Origin: Pseudomonas alkylphenolica
GTDB lineage: Bacteria > Pseudomonadota > Gammaproteobacteria > Pseudomonadales > Pseudomonadaceae
Length of the DNA stretch: 64,000 bases
Assembly (NCBI RefSeq): GCF_004025535.1
Contig: NZ_QJRG01000038.1
Span: forward strand, 62,001 to 126,000
Reading direction: 5' to 3'
Positions 23,756 to 32,651 of this stretch are shown here, piece after piece. The first letter of the stretch is position 1. Every line of letters starts with the position of its first letter. Position numbers and translations under genes: made by a program. The notes beneath the pieces are model-generated. The model saw only the letters and a list, made by a program, of their open reading frames with translations, was not told where the DNA came from and did not search any database.

Positions 23756-26227
23756 ATGACCCGCATTTGCCCCCGGGCACCCCGTCCTCTGGTTCGCGCC
23801 GTTCACCTGGCGCTGTTCGGCCTGACCCTGGCACCGCTGCCGATCCTGGCTCTGCTGCCGGCCCCGGCCCAGGCCCAGAGCGCCAGTACCCGCTTCCAGA
23901 TCGCCCCGGGGCCGCTGGGCACCACCCTGAGCCTGTTCGCGACCCGCGCCAACATCACCTTGTCGTTCGATGCGCGCCAGACCCACGGCCGTCAATCGGC
24001 CGGGCTGCAGGGTGAGTATTCGATAGAAGAAGGCCTCGCACGCCTGCTGCAGGGCAGCGGCCTGCAGGCCCAGCGCCAGAGTAACGGCGGATATGTACTG
24101 GTCCCGCTCGACAGCAGCGGCGCGCTGGAGCTGGGGGCCACCAGTATCAATGGTCAGCTGCTTGGCGAAACCACGGAGAACACCGGTTCCTACACCACCG
24201 CCGCATCACGCACCGCGACCAAGCTGCCGCTGTCGATCCGCGAAACACCCCAGTCGATCACTGTCGTCACCCGGCAGCTGATGGACGACCAGGGCGCCCA
24301 GAGCATCTCCGACGTGCTGCGCAATACCCCCGGCGTTTCGGCACAGACCTACGACAGCGACCGTACCGAGTTCACCAGCCGCGGCCTGGTCATCACGAAC
24401 TACCAGTACGACGGCGTCAACACCATCTATGACGGTGTGTATGACGAAGGCACTGCCCATGTCGACATGGCCATCTATGACCGCGTCGAAGTACTCAAGG
24501 GCGCTACCGGCCTGATGACAGGCTCTGGCGATCCTTCGGCCACGGTCAACCTGATTCGCAAGAAACCCACCGCGCAGTTTCAGGCGTCACTGACCGGCAG
24601 TGCCGGCAGCTGGGATGACTACCGAGGCGAAGGCGATGTCTCCGGCCCTCTGAACAGCAGCGGCACCTTGCGCGGCCGTTTCGTCGGCGCGCAGCAAGAC
24701 AAGAAGGGCTACCAGGACCACTACCAGCAGAAAAAAGAGGTGTACTACGGCATTCTCGAAGCCGACATCACCCCCGATACCCTGCTAACTGTCGGTATCG
24801 ACCAGCAGAACACCACGCCACGCGGCACCTCCTGGACCGGCAACCCGGTGTATTACACCGATGGCGGGCGCACTGATTTTTCCCGCTCGTTCAACCCGGG
24901 CGCCGACTGGAGCCGCCGCGACTTTCAGAACCGTACCTACTTTGCCTCGCTTGAACAGGCACTGGCCAACGACTGGACACTCAAGCTCAGCCTCAACCAG
25001 CTGCAAAGCGACCACGACACCCGTCTGGCATCAGCCAGCGGCGGCAGCCCGGACCGCGACGGTAACGGCATGTACTTTTTCTGGGGCCGCTGGGAAGGTC
25101 ATCGGGTGCAGAACACCGCCGACCTGAGCCTCTCCGGGCCGTTCAGCCTGTTCGGCCGCGAGCACGACCTGGTGATCGGCTACAACACCTCGCACTCGCG
25201 CCAGACCGGCAGCACCTGGGACACCAGCGAATTCGGCCTGGTGCCGGGGAGCATCTTCGACTGGGACGGCCACATCGGCGTGCCGGACTTCCCGAAGAAC
25301 GGCAAGTACGAGCAAAAGAAAAGTCAGAACGGTGCCTACATCGCCACCCGCCTGCGCCCCACTGACGACCTCTCGGTAATCCTCGGTACCCGCGTCAGCA
25401 CCTTCAAGTACCACGACAACTACGACTACGACGGCCTCAACCCGAACTTCCCGGACAACTCGGCCAGCTACAAGGAACACGGCGTGGTCACCCCCTACGC
25501 CGGCATCGTCTACGACCTGAACGACACCTACTCGGTGTACGCCAGCTACACCTCGATCTACCAGCCACAGAGCAACAAGGACGCCAACGGCGTCACCCTC
25601 GACCCGGTTGAGGGCGACAGCTACGAAACCGGTCTGAAAGCGGCCTACTTCGAAGGGCGACTGAATGCCAGCCTGGCCGTGTTCCGCATCGAGCAAGACA
25701 ACGTCGCCGAGTCGATCGGCACCAACCCGATCACCAACGAAGGCATCTACAAGGCCACCAGCGGCGCCACCACCAATGGCGTGGAACTGGAAGTTGCCGG
25801 TGAACTGCAAGAAGGCTGGAACCTCTCGGCCGGCTACACCTATGCCCGAACCCGGGACGCCGACGAGCAACGCATGTATGGCTTCCCGATGAGCACCAGC
25901 AAACCTGAGCACCTGGTGCGGGTGTTCACCACCTACCGCCTGCCGGGCATGCTCGACAAAGTCACGGTCGGCGGTGGTGTGAACTGGCAGAGCGCGTTCT
26001 ACGGCAAGATCTACAGCGGTGCGGTGAACGACTACACCTACATCAAGCAAGGCGGCTACACCCTGGTCGACCTGATGAGCCGCTACCAGTACGATGAGCA
26101 CCTGAGCTTCACCGTCAACGCCAACAACGTGTTCGACAAGCGCTACCTGAGCGGGCTGGGTAACTTCGACACCACGTACTACGGCGAGCCACGCAACGTG
26201 ATGCTGACCACCCGCTGGGATTTCTGA
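23756..26227 (+). CDS. TonB-dependent siderophore receptor with signalling (STN) domain, FpvA/FhuE-like
   Basis: An 823-aa outer-membrane receptor. AAGGAA precedes the ATG. The signal peptide ends at about residue 41 (PAQAQ/S). The secretin/TonB short N-terminal domain follows (about 45-105, FQIAPGPLGTTLSLFATRANITLSFDARQ read in pieces) and signals to FecR. The plug domain spans about 160-270, with RETPQSITVVTRQLMDDQG and VEVLKGATGLMTGSGDPSATVN. The 22-strand barrel ends in the terminal aromatic WDF. It resembles ferripyoverdine and ferric-coprogen/rhodotorulate receptors (TIGR01783 class). It completes a sigma / anti-sigma / transducing-receptor set, so uptake and induction are probably linked. 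The ligand is unknown; a heterologous hydroxamate or pyoverdine is likely. Confidence 0.92.
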   Translation: MTRICPRAPRPLVRAVHLALFGLTLAPLPILALLPAPAQAQSASTRFQIAPGPLGTTLSLFATRANITLSFDARQTHGRQSAGLQGEYSIEEGLARLLQGSGLQAQRQSNGGYVLVPLDSSGALELGATSINGQLLGETTENTGSYTTAASRTATKLPLSIRETPQSITVVTRQLMDDQGAQSISDVLRNTPGVSAQTYDSDRTEFTSRGLVITNYQYDGVNTIYDGVYDEGTAHVDMAIYDRVEVLKGATGLMTGSGDPSATVNLIRKKPTAQFQASLTGSAGSWDDYRGEGDVSGPLNSSGTLRGRFVGAQQDKKGYQDHYQQKKEVYYGILEADITPDTLLTVGIDQQNTTPRGTSWTGNPVYYTDGGRTDFSRSFNPGADWSRRDFQNRTYFASLEQALANDWTLKLSLNQLQSDHDTRLASASGGSPDRDGNGMYFFWGRWEGHRVQNTADLSLSGPFSLFGREHDLVIGYNTSHSRQTGSTWDTSEFGLVPGSIFDWDGHIGVPDFPKNGKYEQKKSQNGAYIATRLRPTDDLSVILGTRVSTFKYHDNYDYDGLNPNFPDNSASYKEHGVVTPYAGIVYDLNDTYSVYASYTSIYQPQSNKDANGVTLDPVEGDSYETGLKAAYFEGRLNASLAVFRIEQDNVAESIGTNPITNEGIYKATSGATTNGVELEVAGELQEGWNLSAGYTYARTRDADEQRMYGFPMSTSKPEHLVRVFTTYRLPGMLDKVTVGGGVNWQSAFYGKIYSGAVNDYTYIKQGGYTLVDLMSRYQYDEHLSFTVNANNVFDKRYLSGLGNFDTTYYGEPRNVMLTTRWDF

Positions 26228-26242
26228 AGTCGATGGGCGGGC

Positions 26243-26294
26243 CGGTGGGAGCCGGCGAAGCCTGCGATCGAGCGCGTAGCGGTCGCAGGTTTTT
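26243..26294. repeat. REP-type palindrome acting as probable terminator
   Basis: GGTGGGAGCCGGCGAAGCC leads into CCTGCGA ... TCGCAGG (26261-26289), followed by TTTTT (26290-26294). The GGGAGCCGGC head and long imperfect palindrome are typical of Pseudomonas REP elements. The stem plus T-run can terminate the receptor transcript. Confidence 0.7.
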
Positions 26295-26309
26295 GAGACG
26301 CGCCGCGAA

Positions 26310-26903
26310 TCAGTGGCCGAGCAACGCCTGCAGCGCCCGGCAATCGGCCGCATGCCAGTCGGTCAATTCCGGCCAGGGATTGTCCGGCAAATTGACCAGG
26401 ATGGTGCGGGCACCCGCCGCACGCCCGCAGTCGAGGTCAAAGCGGTAATCGCCGACCATGACCATCTCGCTGGGCGCCACTTCCCAGGCGTCAGCCAGCT
26501 TCAGCAAGCCACCCGGGTGCGGCTTGGGCGGTGCTTCATCACGCCCGAGTACATAGGGCGCGGCAAAATAATCGGCCAGGCCGATGGCCTCCAGCGTGAC
26601 ATGCGCCAGCTCACGCGCATTACGGGTAAGAATGCCCAACTGGCAGCCACGCCCGGCCAGCTCACGCACCAGCTCCACTGCCCCGACCGCCGCCTGCGAA
26701 CCGATCGCCAGGTCACGCTCGTGCTCCAGCAACCAGGCATGCTTGGCGGCCGCCTCCGCTGCCGGCAACGCGGCCAGGTGGGTGAGGATGTCGTCACTCG
26801 GCGGAATCTCCAGCGACTCTCGAATCGCCGCGAAGTCATGCACCGCAACGGTCAGGGTGCCATCCATGTCGAATACCCAGTGACGAATATCCTTCAGGCT
26901 CAT
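26310..26903 (-). CDS. HAD-superfamily phosphatase (Gph/phosphoglycolate-phosphatase-like)
   Basis: A 197-aa HAD hydrolase. Motif I is VFDMDGTLT (about residues 9-17, nucleophile and acid/base Asp), motif II is the Thr in LGILTRN (about 92-98), and motifs III/IV are KPHPGG and VGDYRFDLDCG (about 152-162). A small helical cap sits between motifs I and II. It overlaps the tesB start by 4 bp (ATGA), so the two are translationally coupled. The metabolite it dephosphorylates is not evident. Confidence 0.88.
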   Translation of the reverse strand: MSLKDIRHWVFDMDGTLTVAVHDFAAIRESLEIPPSDDILTHLAALPAAEAAAKHAWLLEHERDLAIGSQAAVGAVELVRELAGRGCQLGILTRNARELAHVTLEAIGLADYFAAPYVLGRDEAPPKPHPGGLLKLADAWEVAPSEMVMVGDYRFDLDCGRAAGARTILVNLPDNPWPELTDWHAADCRALQALLGH

Positions 26904-27769
26904 GTCCAGTCCTTGCGATGGCGAATCAGGCCTTCCTGGCAGGACGACGCTACCAATTGACCGGCCTGGTTGAAGATGCTGCCACGGGAAAAGCCGCGGG
27001 CATTACCGGCCCAGGGGCTGTCCATGGCGTACAGCAGCCACTCGTCGGCACGCAGGTTGCCGTGGAACCACAACGAATGATCGAGGCTGGCGATCTGCAT
27101 GTCTTTCTGCCACACCGACTTGCTGTGAGGCAGCAGCGAGGTAGTCAACAAACCGAAGTCCGACGCGTAGGCGAGCATGTACTTGTGCAGCGCCGGCACG
27201 TCCGGCAGGGTGCCATCGGCACGGAACCAGATGTACTTCACCGGGTCGCCCGGCTTGGGGTTGAACGGGTCTTCTTCAGTGACCGGACGCATTTCGATCG
27301 GCTTGGCGCAAAGCATCTTGTCGCGGATGGACTCAGGCAGGCGATCAGCCATGCGCTGGAACAACTCCACTTCCGAAGGCAGGTTTTCCGGGCCGACCAC
27401 CGAGGGCATCTGCGTCTGGTGTTGAAAACCCTCTTCGTCATACTGGAACGAGGCGCTGCAGGTAAAGATCGGCTGCCCTTTCTGGATGGCCGTTACTCGC
27501 CGGGTGCTGAAACTGCCACCGTCGCGAACCCGGTCAACCGAGTACACCACCGGCATAGCCGCATCACCCGGACGCAGGAAGTAGCCGTGCAGCGAATGCA
27601 CATGACGCGCCTCTTCGACCGTCTGGCTGGCGGCCGACAGCGATTGCCCAAGCACCTGGCCACCGTACAGCTGGCGAAACCCCAGGTCCTGACTGCGTCC
27701 GCGGAACAGATTTTCCTCGATGGCTTCCAGACTCAACAGGTCAACCAGATCGTCCAACACGTGGCTCAT
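26900..27769 (-). CDS. tesB: Acyl-CoA thioesterase II TesB
   Basis: Double hot-dog thioesterase, 289 aa, hydrolysing medium- to long-chain acyl-CoA in the cytosol. The first hot-dog (about 10-115) has RGRSQDLGFRQLYGGQVLGQ and SLHGYFLRPGD. The second (about 150-285) has the catalytic segment ASLDHSLWFHG, with the conserved Asp, and the terminal GSIFNQAGQLVASSCQEGLIR. It heads a two-gene unit with the HAD phosphatase. Confidence 0.95.
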   Translation of the reverse strand: MSHVLDDLVDLLSLEAIEENLFRGRSQDLGFRQLYGGQVLGQSLSAASQTVEEARHVHSLHGYFLRPGDAAMPVVYSVDRVRDGGSFSTRRVTAIQKGQPIFTCSASFQYDEEGFQHQTQMPSVVGPENLPSEVELFQRMADRLPESIRDKMLCAKPIEMRPVTEEDPFNPKPGDPVKYIWFRADGTLPDVPALHKYMLAYASDFGLLTTSLLPHSKSVWQKDMQIASLDHSLWFHGNLRADEWLLYAMDSPWAGNARGFSRGSIFNQAGQLVASSCQEGLIRHRKDWT

Positions 27770-27846
27770 TCAAGATTCTCCAAAGCAATGCGCAACTGCG
27801 ACAAATGATACAGGGTTTGTCATAGCTCTCCCGTATGTTGTGCAAT

Positions 27847-28416
27847 TCAGCCGCGCAGTGTCTGTTGCCACTGCGCCCGGTTGATACGGTAGAGCACATG
27901 CGCACGCAGCGGATGGTCCTCGGCCAGTTTAGGGTGCAGGAAGCTGCCTTCGAGGTCCTGCTGCATGCCAATGGCCTGCATGACCTTTTGTGACGGCAGG
28001 TTGCTTTGCGCGGTGAATGACACCACCTCTGTCAGCCCCAACTGGGCAAAGGCGCAGCGCAGACTGGTCCAGGCCGCTTCGCTGGCAAAGCCCAGGCCCC
28101 AATGACGCCGCGCCAGGCGCCAGCCGATTTCCACTGCGGGCGTGAACGCGGCGTCGAAGCCGACATTGAGCAGGCCGGTCATGCCGATGAAGGCACCGGA
28201 GTCCTTGCGCTCCAGCGCCCACATTCCAAAACCGTACTCATTGAAATGGCCGCGCAGACGCCCGATCAGGGCAGCACTTTCCAGACGCGTCAGGGGTGCG
28301 GGGAAATAGCGCATCACCTGCGGATCAGCGCACATGGCCGCAAATTCGTTGAGGTCGTCGTCCTGCCATTGGCGCAGTACAAGACGCGCGCTTTCCAATT
28401 CACGTATCGGGGTCAT
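27847..28416 (-). CDS. GNAT-family N-acetyltransferase (RimJ/RimL type)
   Basis: A 189-aa acetyltransferase. The start reads MTPIRELESARLVLRQW, typical of the RimJ/RimL-like branch that modifies protein or small-molecule amines. The acetyl-CoA loop region is EIGWRLARRHWGLGFASEA (about residues 94-112), where the usual Q/RxxGxG/A is represented by RRHWGLGFA. It lies 78 bp upstream of tesB on the same strand and could share its transcript. The substrate is unknown. Confidence 0.85.
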   Translation of the reverse strand: MTPIRELESARLVLRQWQDDDLNEFAAMCADPQVMRYFPAPLTRLESAALIGRLRGHFNEYGFGMWALERKDSGAFIGMTGLLNVGFDAAFTPAVEIGWRLARRHWGLGFASEAAWTSLRCAFAQLGLTEVVSFTAQSNLPSQKVMQAIGMQQDLEGSFLHPKLAEDHPLRAHVLYRINRAQWQQTLRG

Positions 28417-28551
28417 CGCCTGCTCCTGAACACACCGCCTGCAGTGTACAGCGTAGGCAGGTGCAGCCAGGGTGGCGATGTGCCAAGCAGAAAAATCACA
28501 GCGGCGACAGCACGGGGCTGGCCCATGCTACCGCCTTTGGAGCGGGGTCTA

Positions 28552-30735
28552 TCAGAACTTGAAGTTGGCGGTCAGCTCGGCAGAACGGCCAGGTGCCACC
28601 GTCGCAAACAGCCCCACGTGAGACGCATCGTAGATCGTTTCATCGGTCAGGTTGAGGACGTTGAGCTGCAGGTCGAGGTTCTTGTTGACCTTGTAGCCGA
28701 GCATCGCGTCGTAGCGCCAGTAGTCGTCCACAGTGATGGTGTTGGCGTCGTTCATGTAGCGCTCGTCCATGTAGTTGGCGCCGGCGCCGACCGTCCAGCG
28801 GTCGTCGATGTCGTAAGAGGTCCACACGCTGAAGCTGTTCGGTGCGATGAACTTGGACTGATTGCCGTCATTACTGCGATCGCCGCCCGACTTCACCACC
28901 TCGGCATCCAGGTAGGTGTAACCCGCCCAGATTGCCCAGGCATCGGTGATACGCCCAGTGGCCTCCAGTTCGATACCGGTCACTCGCTGATCGCCATCCA
29001 GCGCCACCAGACCGGTGAGTGGATCGGTGACCCGTGCGTTGGTTTTTTCCGTACGGAACACCGCGGCCGTCAACGACAGCTGCTCGTTGAACACGTCCCA
29101 CTTGGTACCCAGCTCCACGCTGCGGGATTTTTCCGGGTCGAGGTTGGCCTTGTTGCCGTTGAGGTTACCGGCGCCGGCGCCGTCAGCGCCGCCAGACTGG
29201 GTGTTTTCACCCGACGGGTTGGACGAGGTGCCGTACGACAGGTAGATGCTGCCATTGGGCATCGGCTTGAACACCACACCAACCTGGTAGTTCCACAGCT
29301 CGCTGGACGACTCGGCGCCGCCGGCAACACGGTTCTTCACGTCATAGTCGTCATAGCGCAGGCCGAGGTTGAGGTCCCATTGCTCATGCAACCCAAGGGT
29401 GTCGAAGACATACAGCGACTTGACCTCGGTCTGGTTCTTGCTGGTTACCTCGCCATTGCCCGGGAGCAACGTCCAGCCACCGTCGTGCGGGTTGGGGTTA
29501 TACAGATCCGCAGGGCGACCGTTGTTACCAACGTATTTGTTTTTGTCGGTAATGGTCTCGCGACTGAGTTCCATACCGGCAGCGTAAGTGTGCTTGATTG
29601 TGCCGGTATGGAAAGAGCCGAACAGGTCGGTCTGGTTGACCAGTGTGGTGTTGACCACATTGCGTGGACGGAAGCCACGCCCAACCTGGCCGCTTTCTTC
29701 TTGCGCCTCGTTGGCAAACACCGGACGGCTCATGACGTAGTTTTGCATGCTACGGCCACCGCGCAAGGTATTACGCAGCGTCAACTCATCAGTAAAGTCA
29801 TGTTCGAGAATCAGGGTTGCCAGGTCTGCGGAAGTTTTCCGGAAGTCGCGATCCACAAGCCCATAGAAGTTGTCACGGTCAACATTTGCCGGCTTGTTGG
29901 TAATCAGTGAAATCGGGTGACCCTGATCCGGGATATCGTCAGTTTCAAGATGGTAGTAACTTGCAGTGACCCGGGTTGGCCCCTGCAATCCCCAGGTAAT
30001 AGTAGGGGCAATACCCCAACGCTTGACTTCGACATCGTCGCGGCCCGGCGTATCGGCTTCATGCTTCATGGCATTCAGGCGAAAGGCAATATCCTGGTCG
30101 GGCAAATACTGGTTGATGTCGATTGTGTTGCGCCACAGCTGGTCGGTACCCATGGTGACGCTGCCGCCAATGGCGTCTTCCATTTTCGCCGACTTGCTCA
30201 CCAGGTTGATCGTGCCCCCGGTCGAACCGCGGCCGCTGTAGGCAGAGCCCGGGCCTTTGACGATTTCCACCCGCTCCACATTGAAAGCTTCGTGGGACAT
30301 CCGCCCCAGGTCGCGGACACCGTCGATCTGAATATCGGTACTGGATTCGAAACCGCGGATGAACGGGCGATCCCCCAGTGGCGTGCCGCCCTCACCGGCC
30401 CCAAGGGTAATGCCGGGAGTTGTACGCAGTACATCCGTGAGCGAAGTAACGCCCCGCTCTTTCATCAACGCTTCATTAATAATGGTGATTGATTTCGGCG
30501 TTTCACGAAGTGGCGCGGTGAACTTGGGCGACGACATTTCGTCAACCTTAAATGTTTCGTGATGTTTCCCGGAAATATTGGTCGCATCCAGCTCCAGGGT
30601 TTTAGCCGATGCCGCAACCGGCGAACTGGAAGTTTCAGCCAGGCTGACAGAAGACCAGGATGCTACCGCCAACCCTAGCGCGGTATAAAGATGACCAGAC
30701 TCGGAACGACGTGTTGTTTCAACCTTATGTGCCAT
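28552..30735 (-). CDS. TonB-dependent catecholate siderophore receptor (Fiu/PiuA-like)
   Basis: An outer-membrane receptor of about 727 aa with a signal peptide ending near VSLAE. The plug domain includes RETPKSITIINEALMKERG, the conserved RGFESSTDIQIDGVRD and VEIVKGPGSAYSGRGSTGGTIN. The barrel ends in the terminal Phe of TANFKF. No STN domain is present, so it transports without signalling through FecR. Similarity in the plug is to Fiu and PiuA receptors, which take up catecholate (and monomeric dihydroxybenzoyl) iron. The ATG at 30735 (MAHKVETTRR) is chosen; ATG 30750 is an alternative, and ribosome sites are weak for both. A candidate Fur site lies just upstream. Confidence 0.9.
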   Translation of the reverse strand: MAHKVETTRRSESGHLYTALGLAVASWSSVSLAETSSSPVAASAKTLELDATNISGKHHETFKVDEMSSPKFTAPLRETPKSITIINEALMKERGVTSLTDVLRTTPGITLGAGEGGTPLGDRPFIRGFESSTDIQIDGVRDLGRMSHEAFNVERVEIVKGPGSAYSGRGSTGGTINLVSKSAKMEDAIGGSVTMGTDQLWRNTIDINQYLPDQDIAFRLNAMKHEADTPGRDDVEVKRWGIAPTITWGLQGPTRVTASYYHLETDDIPDQGHPISLITNKPANVDRDNFYGLVDRDFRKTSADLATLILEHDFTDELTLRNTLRGGRSMQNYVMSRPVFANEAQEESGQVGRGFRPRNVVNTTLVNQTDLFGSFHTGTIKHTYAAGMELSRETITDKNKYVGNNGRPADLYNPNPHDGGWTLLPGNGEVTSKNQTEVKSLYVFDTLGLHEQWDLNLGLRYDDYDVKNRVAGGAESSSELWNYQVGVVFKPMPNGSIYLSYGTSSNPSGENTQSGGADGAGAGNLNGNKANLDPEKSRSVELGTKWDVFNEQLSLTAAVFRTEKTNARVTDPLTGLVALDGDQRVTGIELEATGRITDAWAIWAGYTYLDAEVVKSGGDRSNDGNQSKFIAPNSFSVWTSYDIDDRWTVGAGANYMDERYMNDANTITVDDYWRYDAMLGYKVNKNLDLQLNVLNLTDETIYDASHVGLFATVAPGRSAELTANFKF

Positions 30736-30752
30736 CAGGATTGTCACCATTA

Positions 30753-30771
30753 GAAAATGATGCGCAATACT
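30753..30771. promoter_or_regulatory. Candidate Fur box upstream of the catecholate receptor
   Basis: GAAAATGATGCGCAATACT matches the 19-bp Fur consensus at 12 of 19 positions; the left half is strong and the right half weak. The position fits control of the receptor gene. Confidence 0.4.
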
Positions 30772-31110
30772 ATTTAGCAGCAATTATCAGCAGAAGCGTA
30801 TTTACATACTTTACGCCGAGTAACATATTATTTCTTAAGATATAAGTAGTTACATATATTTAGTTACAACCAAGCGATACGCAAACGCTTACTCACCAAG
30901 TAACGCCCTCTGACAGGCGCATTGCACTAGAGTTCGAACCCGCGAAAAAAAGAGTGCCACGCCCCGACCAATCGTGAGCCACGTCTGAAAGGTTTTTTTC
31001 ACAACCACTTCACCTGCTCACCACAGCCGCCCTTTTAGAGTGCTGGCACGTTTGTGGTGCCTGCTCTGTCGACAGCCACCCGGCCTGGCTCAACGTTGTG
31101 GAGTAACCGT
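30772..31110. other. 339-bp gene-free divergent control region
   Basis: No reading frame here is credible. The left half is AT-rich and carries a direct repeat of TAGTTACA (30847-30854 and 30861-30868) that may serve the receptor promoter. The right half holds an A-rich tract near 30946, the TTTTTCAC site (30990-31002) and a weak -10, TAGAGT (31036-31041), without a recognisable -35, which suits an activator-dependent promoter for the phosphatase gene. Confidence 0.5.
30990..31002 (+). promoter_or_regulatory. ColR-box-like site before the phosphatase pair
   Basis: AGGTTTTTTTCAC contains TTTTTCAC with A-G-N-N-T before it, matching the core of the published P. putida ColR binding pattern as I recall it; the outermost two pyrimidines are not matched. 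It lies about 34 bp upstream of the -10-like TAGAGT, as expected for a response-regulator activator. Confidence 0.4.
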
Positions 31111-31800
31111 ATGTTCAACAGCTCGATAGAAAAGGTGGTCCTGGCGACGCCTACCCGGCGACGAAACCTGCCCTCGGCCAGATCAGTGTTTATTGGCCTG
31201 TGCCTGCTTGGCGCACTGGCAAGTATTACCACATGGGTAGCAACGAGGACTCAGGTCGTGGACCTAGGTAGCGATAACCAGATGAATCGCAGTGGTGTGT
31301 ACAGCGAATGGGCAAAAGGCGCAGTAATTGTCCTGGTACGTCATGCCGAGCGCTGTGACCGTTCGCGCAGCCCGTGCCTGAATGATCCTGCCGGTATTAC
31401 CACTGCCGGTAGCCTGGTGGCCAAAGGGGTTGGTGATGGCTTGCAGAGCCTCGGACTGGGCAATGCCAGCCTGCTGAGCAGCCCTGAAGTCAGAACCCGT
31501 CAAACCGCCCACTTCATGTTCGGCAAAGCAATTGCCAGCGAGGAGTGGGTTCAGCAGTGCGATAAAAATTTCACCACCTCTGCATTGACGCACAAAACGT
31601 CCGACCAGAATCTCGTGCTCGTTACCCACAGCGGCTGTATCGACCAACTCGAGCGGCAATTGAATGTGCCTGGTGGTGAGCGCTCCAGCGCCTACGCCAG
31701 TGCCTTGTTCGTGTCTGTCGGCACCAATGGCAAACCGAGAATCCTCGGCCAGATGAATGCTCCCGCGTGGCAAAAGCTGCTGGCCAGCACAAGGAACTGA
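31111..31800 (+). CDS. Membrane-anchored histidine phosphatase (PmrG/Ais-like)
   Basis: A 229-aa protein. The ATG at 31111 follows TGTGGAG. A single hydrophobic segment at about residues 26-44 acts as signal anchor, placing the enzyme in the periplasm. The histidine-phosphatase motif VLVRHAERCD (about 73-82) supplies the nucleophilic His and Arg; LLSSPEVRTRQTA and VLVTHSGC carry the other catalytic Arg and His. It resembles the LPS core heptose-phosphate phosphatase PmrG/Ais, but the substrate is inferred. Its stop is two bases before the PAP2 gene, so the two phosphatases form one operon. Confidence 0.82.
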   Translation: MFNSSIEKVVLATPTRRRNLPSARSVFIGLCLLGALASITTWVATRTQVVDLGSDNQMNRSGVYSEWAKGAVIVLVRHAERCDRSRSPCLNDPAGITTAGSLVAKGVGDGLQSLGLGNASLLSSPEVRTRQTAHFMFGKAIASEEWVQQCDKNFTTSALTHKTSDQNLVLVTHSGCIDQLERQLNVPGGERSSAYASALFVSVGTNGKPRILGQMNAPAWQKLLASTRN

Positions 31801-31802
31801 GT

Positions 31803-32651
31803 ATGCAACAGCGTTCACGCACGCGGTTCTACCTGAACAACCTGGGCCTGCCGTTGCTGCTCGCAGCCATGGTCTTCCTCCTGTTCGACCTGACCCGGCT
31901 TGATCAATGGATCAGCAATCTGCTGCTCGATCCGGTCAGCGGCCAGTTCCCGCTGTTGCACGACCAATGGTTCGAGAAGGTCACGCACAAATGGCCACGG
32001 GTGCTGCCGAACTGGACCGGTGAAGCGGCAATCATCGGCTCACTGCTGTCGTTTGTCTGGCCACGCCTGGCGGGACACACGCATACCGCCCCAGTGCGCT
32101 TTCTGGAAAAAGCACGGATTGCCCCGGTACTGCGCTTTACCTCGCACCATCGCCGCGACTTGCTCTTCGTGGTCGTCGCCTTCGCCCTGTGCACCACCGT
32201 GATTCACTACCTCAAGAGCCACACCAGCGTGTATTGCCCGGTGGAAACCACCCTGTACGGTGGCCCGCAATTGCACAGTGAGTGGTACGAAAATTTCACC
32301 TGGTTCAGCAAGGCCGGTGACGGCCGTTGCTGGCCCGGCGGCCATGCCTCCAGCGGCTTTACCTTGCTGGCCCTGTACTTTGTCGCGCTGCGCCATCGCT
32401 GGCCGCATGCACGCAAGCTGCTGGTAGCAATCCTGCTGCTGGGCTTCGTCTATGGCACCACCCGTGTCCTGCAGGGGTGGCACTACATGTCACACACGTT
32501 CTGGGCTGGGATCTTCGTCTGGTTCAGCACCTGGCTGACCGCGCTGCTTTTCTATGGCCGGCAGGCCCTGCAGGCGCCTGCGCTGAACAGCGTACGCACA
32601 CGGCCGGTTTTGACCGTCAGCGCCATGCCAGCATCACTACGCCCAGAGTGA
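31803..32651 (+). CDS. PAP2-family membrane phosphatase (lipid A / PgpB-like)
   Basis: A 282-aa inner-membrane protein with about six helices. PAP2 motifs: KSHTSVYCP (C1, about residues 138-146), PGGHASSGF (C2, about 178-186) and RVLQGWHYMSH (C3, about 221-231) with its catalytic His. The periplasmic active site acts on lipid phosphates such as lipid A, undecaprenyl-PP or phosphatidylglycerol-P. It is paired with the histidine phosphatase upstream, which suggests remodelling of LPS phosphates. Its 3' end overlaps the convergent DMT gene by 35 bp. Confidence 0.85.
   Translation: MQQRSRTRFYLNNLGLPLLLAAMVFLLFDLTRLDQWISNLLLDPVSGQFPLLHDQWFEKVTHKWPRVLPNWTGEAAIIGSLLSFVWPRLAGHTHTAPVRFLEKARIAPVLRFTSHHRRDLLFVVVAFALCTTVIHYLKSHTSVYCPVETTLYGGPQLHSEWYENFTWFSKAGDGRCWPGGHASSGFTLLALYFVALRHRWPHARKLLVAILLLGFVYGTTRVLQGWHYMSHTFWAGIFVWFSTWLTALLFYGRQALQAPALNSVRTRPVLTVSAMPASLRPE

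Noticed and set aside
30925..30950. tRNA fragment suggested by GTTCGAACC
   Set aside because: It resembles a T-loop arm, but no anticodon or acceptor arm or CCA end is found around it.
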